64,000 nt of DNA from Parasutterella muris (GTDB lineage: Bacteria > Pseudomonadota > Gammaproteobacteria > Burkholderiales > Burkholderiaceae_F): assembly GCF_009767915.1 (NCBI RefSeq), contig NZ_WSRP01000007.1:23281-87280 (forward strand), read 5' to 3'. Position numbers and translations under genes: made by a program. Below the pieces are notes generated by a model, which saw only the letters and a list, made by a program, of their open reading frames with translations, was not told the origin of the DNA and ran no database searches. Positions 35,580 through 44,487 of this stretch are shown piece after piece (position 1 is the first letter of the stretch; each line of letters begins with the position of its first letter).

Positions 35580-35668
35580 ATTTTCACCTCTGCTTTCGTT
35601 TTCAAAGACTGTAGCCCGAAAGGATTGCAAAGGCTGTGAAATAACCTCCAAACTAGGCAGGTTTCGTC

Positions 35669-35706
35669 AAAAAAATAAACCCGAAGATCGGCAATTGATC
35701 TGCGGG
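35669..35706 (-). terminator. Rho-independent terminator after the broken DUF805 copy
   Basis: Minus strand CCCGCAGATC...GATCTTCGGG (one mismatch) followed by TTTATTTTTTT. It resembles the terminator at 35185-35219. Confidence 0.75.
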
Positions 35707-35725
35707 CTGATTGGTCTCTGCCGGT

Positions 35726-36078
35726 TTAATTCGGATAGCGGGGACCTTTAAACAGCAGAATAAGACTGTAAACAAAACCGACGAGCGGAATAAACAGAAG
35801 AAGTACGCACCACGGAGAGCTTTTAATACATCTCTGCAGCGTTTGATGCAGGCAAAGATCTGAAGAAGCACGGTACCGAGAGATGCACTAACGGCTGTTT
35901 CAAAGACCATAGCGTCCTCTGAAACGACACCCGCCTCAGTCACACCGTAAAAACAACTCGCAATCAGGCTCAGCACCAGCGTCGTCAGAAAAAACGACAT
36001 TTTGTGAATTCGTCCCTCCGGTAAAAACGGATTGTTATTGACTTTAGGAATGGATTCCTGCTCAAACTGTTCTGACAT
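35726..36078 (-). pseudogene. DUF805 family gene, frameshifted copy
   Basis: A paralogue of the neighbouring DUF805 gene with a frameshift at the A4 run near 35821-35824. Before it the protein aligns with its neighbour (NNNPFLPEGRIHKMSFF through FACIKRCRD). After it, the -1 frame restores the family C-terminus (SSPWCVLLLFIPLVGF ... LLFKGPRYPN) and a stop at 35726. Compared with the paralogue, the spacing suggests a one-base loss or two-base gain. The unshifted frame continues to 35653 with unrelated residues. It may be a true pseudogene, a phase-variable tract or a sequencing error. Confidence 0.8.
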
Positions 36079-36109
36079 TTTTTCCTTCGTTCAATTTTTA
36101 GAAAACACA

Positions 36110-36146
36110 AACCGGCAGGAAGTCAATCTTCAAAGACCTGCCGGTT
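36110..36146 (-). terminator. terminator after the AspT/YidE antiporter
   Basis: AACCGGCAGG...CCTGCCGGTT, a perfect 10-bp stem with a 17-nt loop, followed on the minus strand by TGTGTTTTC. Confidence 0.65.
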
Positions 36147-36165
36147 CACGGATCAGCACACTGAT

Positions 36166-37836
36166 TTAAGCGGCCCAAAGAATCATCAGGAGCACCTGAC
36201 CGGAAATAATTCGCAGGAACATCGCAAGCGGATAGACCGTTGAATAAGAAATCAGCGCGATACTGCGTTCCGAAAGACTCGAAGCAAAGCCAAGCAGTGA
36301 TGTGTTGGTGGTGCAGCCCGCAAGGAAACCTGCGATGGAATGGAAGTTCATATTCATCTTGGTGCGTGCGATAAAGCCCGCGATCGCAAGCGGAATCACG
36401 GTAATCGGAATTCCCAAAAGCACGTACAGATAGCCGCTTCCGTTGATAAAGGCTTCAAAGAAGGGTTTGCCGGAAGCCAAGCCGACGCTCGCCAAAAAGA
36501 ATGTCTGCCCCCACTGCCTCAGCATCAGATTCGCCGAATGCGTAGTATAAGTCACCAGATGGAACCTCGGACCGTAATAGCCTAAGAGAATCGCGGCGAT
36601 GAGCGGGCCTCCCGCCAAACCAAGCTTGATCGTCACCGGTATGTACGGAAATGCGATCGGAACAGACCCGAGAAGCACCCCAAAGGCGATCGCCGCAAAG
36701 ATAGCGATGACATTGGGTTTTTCCAACTGCTTCTCACGATTGCCGACAAGCGCGGCCAAACGACTGATCGCGTTTGCCGGACCGACGCAGATCAGCGTAT
36801 CTCCGAGCTGCAGACGAAGCGAGTTGTAGGGGAAGAACGTAACGCCTGCGCGAGCGACACGCGTGATATTGACACCGTCAAAACGACTTAAATGCAAATC
36901 TTCAATTTGAACACCCTGCATATTCGGTTCCGTCACACGAATGCGCTCGTTTTTGATCGGAGAATGCGCAGTGGCCAAATCCACCTCTTTATCTTCCTCA
37001 CCGCAGAAAGCACAGACCGCGGTTTTGTGCTCCGCGTTGGAAACAATGCGCAGGCGGTCTCCGACATAAATCAGACTGTCCGCGGTCGGACTGGTGATTG
37101 TTCCGTCATGGAGCACTCGGGAACAAATAAAGGGACGTCCGATAATGGCACGGATTTCGCGAAGCGTAATGCCGCTTAAAGCCTTGTTGTTTGCCTTGAC
37201 ATGATAAAAAATCGGGGCGCGGTTCATATTCTGCTGCGCTAAATCCCATTTCTTGTCTTCTTCTGCAAGATCAACATTGAAGAATCGTTTAAGACCCATG
37301 ATGACCGCCATGGTCGAAAGGATCGCAAACGGATAAGCGCAGGCATATCCGACCGTAATATCGATCTTCGAACCCAAAGACTGCAGGGCTTCCTGCGTCG
37401 CGCCGAGACCGGGCGTGCTTGTGACCGCACCGAACATGATGCCGAGCATCTCGGGAAGAGAGACTGCGGGTGCGCAGAGAAAATAAAGAATGACAGTGAC
37501 CGCTAAGCTCAAACCGACCGCAAGCACCATCAGACCGACGAGTCCCGCGCCGCTGCTCTTAAATGTCGCAAAAAATGACGGCCCAACCTGCAGACCGATA
37601 AAGAACACAAACAGAATCAGGCCGAAATTTCTGAAGAAGCCCAGCATAGAGGCATCCACTTCGATGCCAAGCCAGCTCATAATCAGACCGACAAAAAGAA
37701 CACAGGTCGCGCCGAACGACAACCCGAAAAACTTTAATTTGCCAAGATAAAGACCAAGCGATATCGCAATACTAAAGGCAAGAATACCGTGCGAAAAAGA
37801 ACCCGATTCGAATAAAAGCGAGCTGAGCCAATTCAT
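36166..37836 (-). CDS. AspT/YidE family antiporter with two TrkA-C domains
   Basis: An inner-membrane transporter of 556 residues with the internal duplication of the AAE family: an N-terminal block of five or six helices, two cytoplasmic TrkA-C-like domains (about 205-375; FICSRVLHDGTITSPTADSLIYVGDRL is the first), and a second helical block. The GAVTSTPGLGATQEAL segment and its C-terminal counterpart AGCTTNTSLLGFA are the repeat signatures. The best-known member, AspT, exchanges aspartate for alanine, but many relatives are uncharacterised. Aspartate/alanine exchange would fit the amino-acid-based metabolism inferred here. Confidence 0.88.
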   Translation of the reverse strand: MNWLSSLLFESGSFSHGILAFSIAISLGLYLGKLKFFGLSFGATCVLFVGLIMSWLGIEVDASMLGFFRNFGLILFVFFIGLQVGPSFFATFKSSGAGLVGLMVLAVGLSLAVTVILYFLCAPAVSLPEMLGIMFGAVTSTPGLGATQEALQSLGSKIDITVGYACAYPFAILSTMAVIMGLKRFFNVDLAEEDKKWDLAQQNMNRAPIFYHVKANNKALSGITLREIRAIIGRPFICSRVLHDGTITSPTADSLIYVGDRLRIVSNAEHKTAVCAFCGEEDKEVDLATAHSPIKNERIRVTEPNMQGVQIEDLHLSRFDGVNITRVARAGVTFFPYNSLRLQLGDTLICVGPANAISRLAALVGNREKQLEKPNVIAIFAAIAFGVLLGSVPIAFPYIPVTIKLGLAGGPLIAAILLGYYGPRFHLVTYTTHSANLMLRQWGQTFFLASVGLASGKPFFEAFINGSGYLYVLLGIPITVIPLAIAGFIARTKMNMNFHSIAGFLAGCTTNTSLLGFASSLSERSIALISYSTVYPLAMFLRIISGQVLLMILWAA

Positions 37837-37933
37837 TCTTAATATTTGATTTGGAATTTGAGATTGACATCAGATATTAAGCATTAATTAGCGAGGAAAA
37901 GAAAATCAAAAAAGGAATAACCCTTAGTCCCGC

Positions 37934-38344
37934 TTACCCTAATATACCAAGCGTTACGGCCGCGAGAACCCAATACCGAGCCGCTTTGCCGATGAGAATG
38001 AGAACGACGGACAGACAGAAATTCACTCTCAGCCAGCCTGCGGCCAAACAAAAGCCGTCCCCCACGATCGGAACCCATGAGAAAAGCAGTGTGATCGGCC
38101 CCCACTTTTTAAAGAGTCCTAACGATCTCTCGTCCTGTTTTTTATTGGGAATAAGCCGCCCGATCCCGTAAGTGACAATCGCTCCGAACGTATTGCCGAT
38201 CGTTGCGGTCAGCACCAGTGAAAAGAGCTTGTCCGAGTATTCTGTCATGCCGTAAACGACGAGCGCTTCGCTGCCTCCGGGCAGCAAAGTCGAAGAAACA
38301 AAGGCGCTGCAAAAGAGCGACCATAAGAAGGTCGTATACGACAA
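37934..38344 (-). CDS. YqaA family membrane protein (SNARE-associated/DedA-like fold)
   Basis: A 136-residue inner-membrane protein with four or so helices. SSTLLPGGSEALVV and the ATIGNTFGAIVTYGIGR segment, then KWGPITLLFSWVPIVGDGFCLAAGWLR, match YqaA proteins of the DedA/VTT superfamily. Length is typical for YqaA and shorter than DedA. Superfamily members are thought to move phospholipids or support envelope homeostasis. It stands alone between the antiporter and a conserved hypothetical gene. Confidence 0.88.
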   Translation of the reverse strand: MSYTTFLWSLFCSAFVSSTLLPGGSEALVVYGMTEYSDKLFSLVLTATIGNTFGAIVTYGIGRLIPNKKQDERSLGLFKKWGPITLLFSWVPIVGDGFCLAAGWLRVNFCLSVVLILIGKAARYWVLAAVTLGILG

Positions 38345-38413
38345 CAGGAAATCCTCTCAAAGATAGTGTAAATTTAAGGCTCTTCAAAACTCAATATACA
38401 AGAGCATTGGTTC

Positions 38414-39052
38414 ATGGCGAAGAAAAGTGATCTTAAAACTAAAATTGACGGTCTGAACAGGGCCTTTCAGTTCTATTACAAAGCCAACAACAATACGCTC
38501 AGAAAAGCCTCAGACTTTTACCTGCCGTTTATTTTCGGAAGAAAAAAACGCATGGCTGAATTTAATGCTCAGTACATTCCGCTCAGCGTCGCGATGTTCC
38601 TGGAAGGTGTTCGCAACACCACCGCTAAAATGGAAGGAGCGCCCGACGTCGAACTGATTGAGGCACTGAAAGAAAAACTTCTGCCTAAAGTCTATAAAGA
38701 TGACTTTGATAAATACTGGAACGTCATAGAGAGCGAGCTTGAAATTAATCCTGAAGAGCCTAAAGCTATCTCGGTTGCGCTCACCAACCTCTTCATGTTC
38801 CAAATTTTCGGACCGGGTTCAAGCGATCCGAATCCGTACAACCAAAGTTCGGACCGTCATCAAGTCGCTATCGAATTTCAGCTCGGAAAGATTCTCTATC
38901 AGTATGCGCGCAGCTCCCGAGTTGTGCTCGAAAAAATCAAGGATCCGAACTACAACGCTGCTGTGATCCCGACCGCCGCCGAAACAGCGGCCGCTGAGGC
39001 CGAAAAGCCGAAAGATGCGCCCGAAAACGCTGAGGAGAAATCCGTGAAATAA
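38414..39052 (+). CDS. conserved-looking hypothetical protein
   Basis: I do not recognise this 212-residue protein. It is soluble and has no signal peptide. It is rich in helices (for example YIPLSVAMFLEGVRNTTAKM and VELIEALKEKLLPKVY) and has a low-complexity Ala/Glu/Lys tail (about 182-212, AAETAAAEAEKPKDAPENAEE). Codon use is like its neighbours. A typical terminator follows, so it is probably a monocistronic real gene. Confidence 0.65.
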   Translation: MAKKSDLKTKIDGLNRAFQFYYKANNNTLRKASDFYLPFIFGRKKRMAEFNAQYIPLSVAMFLEGVRNTTAKMEGAPDVELIEALKEKLLPKVYKDDFDKYWNVIESELEINPEEPKAISVALTNLFMFQIFGPGSSDPNPYNQSSDRHQVAIEFQLGKILYQYARSSRVVLEKIKDPNYNAAVIPTAAETAAAEAEKPKDAPENAEEKSVK

Positions 39053-39062
39053 CTGATTAAAG

Positions 39063-39088
39063 AGGTCTGAATGTTTTCAGGCCTTTTT
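39063..39088 (+). terminator. Rho-independent terminator
   Basis: AGGTCTGAA-TGTT-TTCAGGCCT (one G-U) followed by TTTTTGTTTT, 10 bp after the hypothetical gene. Confidence 0.8.
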
Positions 39089-39153
39089 GTTTTACCGTTT
39101 AACCGCTTTTGAATGTTTAAAATTTCGCTAACCCACTTGACTCAAGGACAGAC

Positions 39154-40803
39154 ATGCTGACTGATATCGAAATCGCGCAACAAACCACGCTTATCCCGAT
39201 CGACAAGCTCGCCCATGAATACGGTCTTAAAGACGATCAATTCATCCCTTACGGCCGTGACAAGGCAAAAGTCGCCATTGACACCTCCAAGGCCAAAGGC
39301 AAGCTCATCCTCGTGACTGCGACTTCCGGTATGCCTGCGGGCTCCGGCAAGACAACCACCTCCATCGCGCTTGCTCAGGCCTTTAAGAAACTCGGAGAAA
39401 AAGCCTGCCTTGCGCTCAGAGAACCCTCTCTCGGACCATCCTTCGGTATGAAGGGCGGTGCCGCAGGCGGCGGATACTCTCAGGTTGTCCCGATGGAATC
39501 CATCAATCTGCACTTCACCGGCGACTTCCACGCCATTACCGCCGCGAACAACCTCTTGGCCGCATTAATTGACAATGCCCGTCATCAGGGACAGGCCGAT
39601 CTCAAAGAAATTTCCTGGAGACGCGTTCTGGACGTCAATGACCGTATGCTTAGGAATATCGTCACAGGTCTTGGCGGCTCCGCTAACGGTATCCCGACGG
39701 AAACCGGTTTTGACATTACAGCTGCTTCCGAACTGATGGCGATTATCTGTCTTGCCGACGGGGAAGAAGATCTGCGTGTCAGACTTGACCGTCTCGTTGT
39801 CGGCTACAAGAGAGACGGCTCGGCATACACCTGCAAAGAACTCGGCGCCACAGGCGCTCTGATGGCGCTTCTCAAAGACGCCATGCTGCCGAACCTCGTT
39901 CAGTCGATTGAAGGCGTTCCCGCTTTTGTTCACGGCGGCCCGTTTGCCAACATCGCGCACGGCTGCAACTCGGTTGCCGCCACCCGCGCCGCTATGACCA
40001 TCGCTGACTATGCGATCACGGAAGCAGGCTTCGGCAGCGACCTCGGCGCAGAAAAGTTCTATGACATCAAATGCCGTATGAACAACCTGCACCCGGACGC
40101 CACCGTGCTCGTCACATCGCTCCGCGCCCTCAAGTGGCACGGCGGTGTCGCCCTTCCTGAAATCGGCAAAGACAACATGGACGCTCTGATCAACGGACTG
40201 CCCAACCTGAAAGCGCATATCTGCAACCTGAAACGCTTCGGTCAGCAGGTTGTCGTTTCTCTCAATCATTTTGCCAATGACAATGAAGAGGAAATCGACG
40301 TTGTTCGTAAAGAGTGTCTCGCTCAGGGCGCCCGCTTCGCGGTTTCCGACGGCTTTGCCAAAGGCGGCGAAGGCGCTGTTGACGTCGCCAAAGAAGTGAT
40401 GGCTGCGGTCAAAGAAGGCTCAGGCCCCCTCAATTTCGCCTACGGTCTCGATGAATCGATCGAAGAAAAGATTCAGGACATCAATACCAAGGTTTACGGC
40501 GGTAAAGATGTTTCCTACTCTTCAGCTGCGCTCAAAGACATCGCGAAGATCAAAGCACTGAATATGGGCTTTGAGAAGCTTCCGATCTGTATCGCGAAGA
40601 CTCCTTTCTCTATGTCTCACGATCCTGATCTGAAGGGCGCTCCGCAGGGCTTTACGCTTCCGGTTCAGCGCGTCATTCTGAACGCCGGCGCGGGCTTCCT
40701 CGTTGTCACCACCGGCGCCATCATGAGAATGCCCGGACTTCCGAAGAAACCGGCCGCTTACTCAATCGACGTTGTTGACGGCAAAATCACAGGTCTCAGC
40801 TAA
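39154..40803 (+). CDS. fhs: formate-tetrahydrofolate ligase
   Basis: Makes 10-formyl-THF from formate, THF and ATP, supplying purine and initiator-tRNA formylation. The 549-residue length is typical. The P-loop reads MPAGSGKTTT (60-69), with Ser where most enzymes have Glu (TPAGEGKTT), followed by REPSLGPSFGMKGGAAGGGYSQV and HFTGDFHAIT. The C-terminal GFTLPVQRVILNAGAGFLV and TGAIMRMPGLPKKPAA blocks are canonical. It is monocistronic, with terminators on both sides. Formate from anaerobic metabolism would be a natural substrate. Confidence 0.96.
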   Translation: MLTDIEIAQQTTLIPIDKLAHEYGLKDDQFIPYGRDKAKVAIDTSKAKGKLILVTATSGMPAGSGKTTTSIALAQAFKKLGEKACLALREPSLGPSFGMKGGAAGGGYSQVVPMESINLHFTGDFHAITAANNLLAALIDNARHQGQADLKEISWRRVLDVNDRMLRNIVTGLGGSANGIPTETGFDITAASELMAIICLADGEEDLRVRLDRLVVGYKRDGSAYTCKELGATGALMALLKDAMLPNLVQSIEGVPAFVHGGPFANIAHGCNSVAATRAAMTIADYAITEAGFGSDLGAEKFYDIKCRMNNLHPDATVLVTSLRALKWHGGVALPEIGKDNMDALINGLPNLKAHICNLKRFGQQVVVSLNHFANDNEEEIDVVRKECLAQGARFAVSDGFAKGGEGAVDVAKEVMAAVKEGSGPLNFAYGLDESIEEKIQDINTKVYGGKDVSYSSAALKDIAKIKALNMGFEKLPICIAKTPFSMSHDPDLKGAPQGFTLPVQRVILNAGAGFLVVTTGAIMRMPGLPKKPAAYSIDVVDGKITGLS

Positions 40804-40822
40804 TTCCTTCTAAATAGGCCGA

Positions 40823-42127
40823 TCAAAGCTCCGAACTAATGTTCGGGGCTTTTTTTGGCAGCCTGACCATGCGAAGCACGATAAGACCGAAGACAAAATA
40901 AAGCGTGGTCACCAAAATCGCGGTACGCTGATCCCCGTTTGTAAGCCAGGTCACGAGACCGTATGTAATCGGTCCGAGGATATTGGCGCCCCACACCGCG
41001 ATGTTCCAAACAGAGTAAAACTTCGCAAGCTGTCCTTCAGGCGCAAAGACCGCGACAGTTGCCCTGCCCGCCGCCTGGCTCGAACCCATGGCTATTCCGG
41101 CCAAATTCGCAGCAAACCAGAAAGAAGCGGCAGAAGTCGAAAACGCCGCAGTCACACCCATGACAATCCATAGGAAAATGGTCAGCGCAAGCGTTTTGCG
41201 ATGCCCGATCCGATCCTGTACATAACCGAAAAAGAATGCGCCGACTGCAGCTGTGATGTTGACAACAAGAATCAGTGTAATCGTCTGAGCGGTCGTGAAC
41301 TTCATCACCAGTTCCGCATAAACCGCTGACAGTGTCACAACCACGGCAATACCTGCCTGATACAAAAGTCCGCAGAGACAGAACTTCAGAAATTCCGGAC
41401 TTTCTTTAAGCACCGCAAAACTGCTTCGCTCCTTCGCCCATAAATTCTTTACAGTCTTCTCAAATGAAAGACCGGAAGGTTTGGAGCGCTCCTTAACGCA
41501 CAGCAGCATCGGAAGCGATACCGCCATAAAAATAGCCGCCGTGGAAAGCATGCAGAGCGGAACATAATCCTCTGCGCTTTTACCGCTGTCCTGTGCGGCA
41601 AAAACAATCATGAGGCAGACGCCGAGACTGAGGATACCGCCTAAGTAGCCAAATCCCCATCCCCAGCCGGACACTTTTCCGAACGCTTCCGGTTTTGCGA
41701 GTTCGGAAAGAAATGCGGAATTCAGCGACACTCCTGCGTTAAAAGCGGTATTCGAAAGCACAATCAGCAGAACCGCCAGCGCGAGCGAACCCGTGTGCGT
41801 GAAATAAAGCGCTGCGGTACAGATCACACAGATCAAAGTCATAACCGTGAGCCAGAAGCGCTTATTTGCCGAAGCGTCCGCTGCAGAGCTGACTATTGGT
41901 ATGACAAGTATGGAGAAAATATTTGAAAGCGTAATCGTAAGCGTCCAGGCAAGTGTTGCCCATACCGCGTTTTCGGCCACTACAGAAACAAAATACGCGT
42001 TATAGACGGCTGTAAGCACAACCGTGGTATAGCCGGAATTGGCAAAATCATAGGAAGCCCAAGCGAGCACCTCCGAGCGGGAGACACCGTCCCGCAGGTA
42101 GCTGTGCTTTTGTTTTTGGGCTGTCAA
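40823..42127 (-). CDS. MFS transporter, UMF1/BtlA-like family
   Basis: A 12-helix inner-membrane carrier of about 434 residues. The N-terminal WASYDFANSGYTTVVLTA and the loop VSGWGWGFGYLGGI are hallmarks of the UMF1 family (relatives of yeast Atg22). The last cytoplasmic loop has DRIGHRKTLALT. I set the start at a TTG (42127), which has GGAAA eight nucleotides upstream and overlaps the upstream gene's stop region. The alternative ATG at 42220 would add 31 residues read from inside the histone-deacetylase-like gene. The two are thus translationally coupled. Transport substrate unknown. Confidence 0.82.
   Translation of the reverse strand: MTAQKQKHSYLRDGVSRSEVLAWASYDFANSGYTTVVLTAVYNAYFVSVVAENAVWATLAWTLTITLSNIFSILVIPIVSSAADASANKRFWLTVMTLICVICTAALYFTHTGSLALAVLLIVLSNTAFNAGVSLNSAFLSELAKPEAFGKVSGWGWGFGYLGGILSLGVCLMIVFAAQDSGKSAEDYVPLCMLSTAAIFMAVSLPMLLCVKERSKPSGLSFEKTVKNLWAKERSSFAVLKESPEFLKFCLCGLLYQAGIAVVVTLSAVYAELVMKFTTAQTITLILVVNITAAVGAFFFGYVQDRIGHRKTLALTIFLWIVMGVTAAFSTSAASFWFAANLAGIAMGSSQAAGRATVAVFAPEGQLAKFYSVWNIAVWGANILGPITYGLVTWLTNGDQRTAILVTTLYFVFGLIVLRMVRLPKKAPNISSEL
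40827..40856 (+). terminator. Rho-independent terminator of fhs
   Basis: AGCTCCGAAC-TAAT-GTTCGGGGCT (one G-T) plus a seven-T run. It overlaps the 3' end of the convergent MFS gene. Confidence 0.9.
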
Positions 42128-42128
42128 T

Positions 42129-43064
42129 TTATTTTTCCGTCGATGCAATCTGCATAATGAAGGCCGCGCAGCTTCGCGCCAAAGACGAAATGTTGTAGCC
42201 GCCTTCCAGAACTGCGGCAATTCCGCGGCATTCGGGAATTTCTTCCAATATCCAGGAGAAGCGCCGCCCTAAGAACGCGTAATCACGCTCCACCATTAAA
42301 AGCTGCGCCTGATCTTCTTCGCGATGCGCGTCAAACCCGGCTGACACAATCAGCAGCTCCGGTTTGTATTCCAGAAGTTTCGGCACCCAGACTTCATCCA
42401 TGGTTCTTCTGAGCGCGATCCCTTCCGTTCCCTCCGGGAAAGGTGAATAAATCGCGTTCGGCGGCGCGTGATGAATATGCGCATACGGGAAAAGTGCCTG
42501 CTGGAACCCGTCAAGAATCAGAACGTCTTCTCTTCCGCCGAGAATATTGCAGGTACCGTCCGCGTGATGGACATCGAAGTCAGCAATCGCAACGCGCTTA
42601 AGTCCGTACTGACCGATCGCATGCAGTGCGGCGACGGCCGCATTGTTTAAAAAGCAGAATCCGCCCGAATGGTCTCTGTGCGCGTGGTGTCCCGGAGGAC
42701 GCACTGCGCAGAAGGCCTTTTTAAAGTCGCCTCTGCAAATATCATCGACTGCCGCGCATGCCGCGCCTGCCGCATGCTGCGCCGCCTCCCATGTAAAAGG
42801 ATTCATGGAAGTATCGACGTTCACCTGCGCAAGTCCCTCCTTAGGAGACTTGTTTGAGAGAAATCTGATGTAATCCTCGTCGTGCGCGGCCAAAAGATCC
42901 GTCAGTGCTGCAACAGGCGCCTGCTTCTGCTCAAGCAGGGTCAGCGCGCCGCTCGCAAAAAGCAGCTCGTTGATCTTTTCCAGTCTCACCGGGCTTTCCG
43001 GATTGGTCAGCCCCATCCGATGCTTCAGAAAAGAGTCGTGCGTGTAGAGAACAGTATCTGACAT
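42129..43064 (-). CDS. histone deacetylase / acetylpolyamine amidohydrolase family hydrolase
   Basis: A zinc-dependent deacylase of 311 residues. The active-site set is complete: RPPGHHAHRDHSGGFCFLNNAA, the zinc ligands DFDVHHADGT, and a later Asp in SAGFDAHREED, with the C-terminal EGGYN. In bacteria such enzymes remove acetyl groups from polyamines, acetoin-system proteins or other amides. It is cotranscribed with an MFS carrier, so a linked uptake-and-deacylation function is plausible but unproven. Confidence 0.92.
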   Translation of the reverse strand: MSDTVLYTHDSFLKHRMGLTNPESPVRLEKINELLFASGALTLLEQKQAPVAALTDLLAAHDEDYIRFLSNKSPKEGLAQVNVDTSMNPFTWEAAQHAAGAACAAVDDICRGDFKKAFCAVRPPGHHAHRDHSGGFCFLNNAAVAALHAIGQYGLKRVAIADFDVHHADGTCNILGGREDVLILDGFQQALFPYAHIHHAPPNAIYSPFPEGTEGIALRRTMDEVWVPKLLEYKPELLIVSAGFDAHREEDQAQLLMVERDYAFLGRRFSWILEEIPECRGIAAVLEGGYNISSLARSCAAFIMQIASTEK

Positions 43065-43177
43065 AAAGTTTTACTTGGTCTTTTGCTCCATTTTAATGGT
43101 CATACAGTCCGATATGGAAATTTCTTGTTCCATAAACATGCGATATCTGAAAGAAGCATTTCGGTATGTAACCAATA

Positions 43178-43208
43178 GGCTGCGGCAAACGCCGCAGCCG
43201 CTCTTTTT
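43178..43208 (+). terminator. terminator-like hairpin in front of mltB
   Basis: GGCTGCGGC-AAAC-GCCGCAGCC (9-bp perfect stem) followed by GCTCTTTTT, ending about 20 bp before the mltB ribosome site. No gene precedes it on this strand within 110 bp, so it may attenuate mltB or end a short RNA. Confidence 0.6.
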
Positions 43209-43240
43209 GGGGTAACCTTAGGAAATTGACGGAGGACTTT

Positions 43241-44425
43241 ATGTACAGACGACCTTTCATTCTTGCAGGCATAGCGGGTATGTCCGTTTTTTCCAGCTTG
43301 TCTCTCGCACAGTCTATGTCTTCTACAGCTGCTGAAAAAAGGATGCTGTACAGCCAGCGGCCTGAAGTCAAGAAGTTCATTAAAGACGTTTCTGCCCGAC
43401 GAGGCCTTGATGAAGAATGGGTTGCCGCGGTCTTGGATCAGGCAACCTATCAGCCCAAGATCGAGCGGCTGATGACACCGAAACCCGCGCCTAAAAACAC
43501 TAAGGACTCCCGTAAGGACTGGGAAAAATACAGGAATATCTTCCTCGGTCAGCACCGTCTGAATCTCGGAATGAAATTCTGGCAGGACAACAAGCAGTAC
43601 CTGGATAAGGCTCAGGAAATCTACCACGTCGACCCGGCCGTCATCATCGGCATTATCGGTGTTGAAACCCGCTACGGCGAAAATACCGGTTCCTGGAAAG
43701 TGCTTGACTCTTTGGTCACGTTAAGTTTTGACTATAAGAGACGCGCGGACTTCTTCAAAAAAGAACTGGAAGAATTTCTGGTCATTCTGCACAAAAATGA
43801 CTTAAAACCCTTTGAGGTTGAAGGCTCTTACGCAGGCGCAGTCGGTCTGCCCCAATTCATGCCGAGCTCTATTAAACGCTTCGGCGTGGACTTTGACGGA
43901 GACGGCAAGATTGATATCAACCATTCCACTGCTGACACGATCGGCTCCATCGCCAACTACCTGAGTAAACACGGCTGGGTTGAAGGTCTGCCCATGGTGA
44001 TTGAAGCGGACATTACGGATGAGCAGGCCGCAAAATTCGGAGGCGGCACAAATCCTCGCTTTAAATGGTCCTCGCTTCTCAAGAGCGGTGTTAAGCCCTT
44101 GGATAAAACCGCGCATTATCCGGCTGATATGCCCGTCTTTATCGTCGACTTCCCCTATTACATTCCGGGTTCTCTCGATTACACCAAACTTTATCGAATC
44201 GGCACAAAGAATTTCACATCGGTACTGCGCTACAACAGCAGCTATTTTTATGCAGGCGCTGTTCTGGAACTCGGAACGGCGATTGCCGAACTGATGGACT
44301 ACCCGGGGCTGATTGACGGCGAGAAGCTGCTTCCGCCTCATTTAAAACCGGCAGCCTCGCCGAATCCTTCAGATGGAATCAAAGAAACGGTTACGCCGCT
44401 GAATCCGCCTAAGACGGCCGGTTAA
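43241..44425 (+). CDS. mltB: lytic murein transglycosylase B
   Basis: A periplasmic lytic transglycosylase that cleaves the glycan backbone of peptidoglycan. Signal peptide at 1-24 (no lipobox, so a soluble form). The catalytic Glu142 lies in IGVETRYGENTGSW, and SYAGAVGLPQFMPSS and FDGDGKIDI (a calcium-type loop as in Slt35) follow. The start at 43241 is fixed by GGAGGA; an upstream TTG is not supported. Length of 394 residues is typical. A Pro-rich C-terminal tail is probably disordered. Confidence 0.93.
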   Translation: MYRRPFILAGIAGMSVFSSLSLAQSMSSTAAEKRMLYSQRPEVKKFIKDVSARRGLDEEWVAAVLDQATYQPKIERLMTPKPAPKNTKDSRKDWEKYRNIFLGQHRLNLGMKFWQDNKQYLDKAQEIYHVDPAVIIGIIGVETRYGENTGSWKVLDSLVTLSFDYKRRADFFKKELEEFLVILHKNDLKPFEVEGSYAGAVGLPQFMPSSIKRFGVDFDGDGKIDINHSTADTIGSIANYLSKHGWVEGLPMVIEADITDEQAAKFGGGTNPRFKWSSLLKSGVKPLDKTAHYPADMPVFIVDFPYYIPGSLDYTKLYRIGTKNFTSVLRYNSSYFYAGAVLELGTAIAELMDYPGLIDGEKLLPPHLKPAASPNPSDGIKETVTPLNPPKTAG

Positions 44426-44429
44426 CAGG

Positions 44430-44466
44430 AAAGCCTCGAATCTTTTGCAGATTACGAGGCTTTTTC
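44430..44466 (+). terminator. Rho-independent terminator of mltB
   Basis: AAAGCCTCG...CGAGGCTTT with a 16-nt loop and T-rich tail, 4 bp after the stop. Confidence 0.85.
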
Positions 44467-44487
44467 TTTGGCTAAGCAGATAACCGA

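Noticed and set aside
35815..35830. Programmed -1 frameshift in the second DUF805 gene
   Set aside because: The run TTAAAA does not fit a canonical X-XXY-YYZ slippery site, and the intact neighbour needs no shift.
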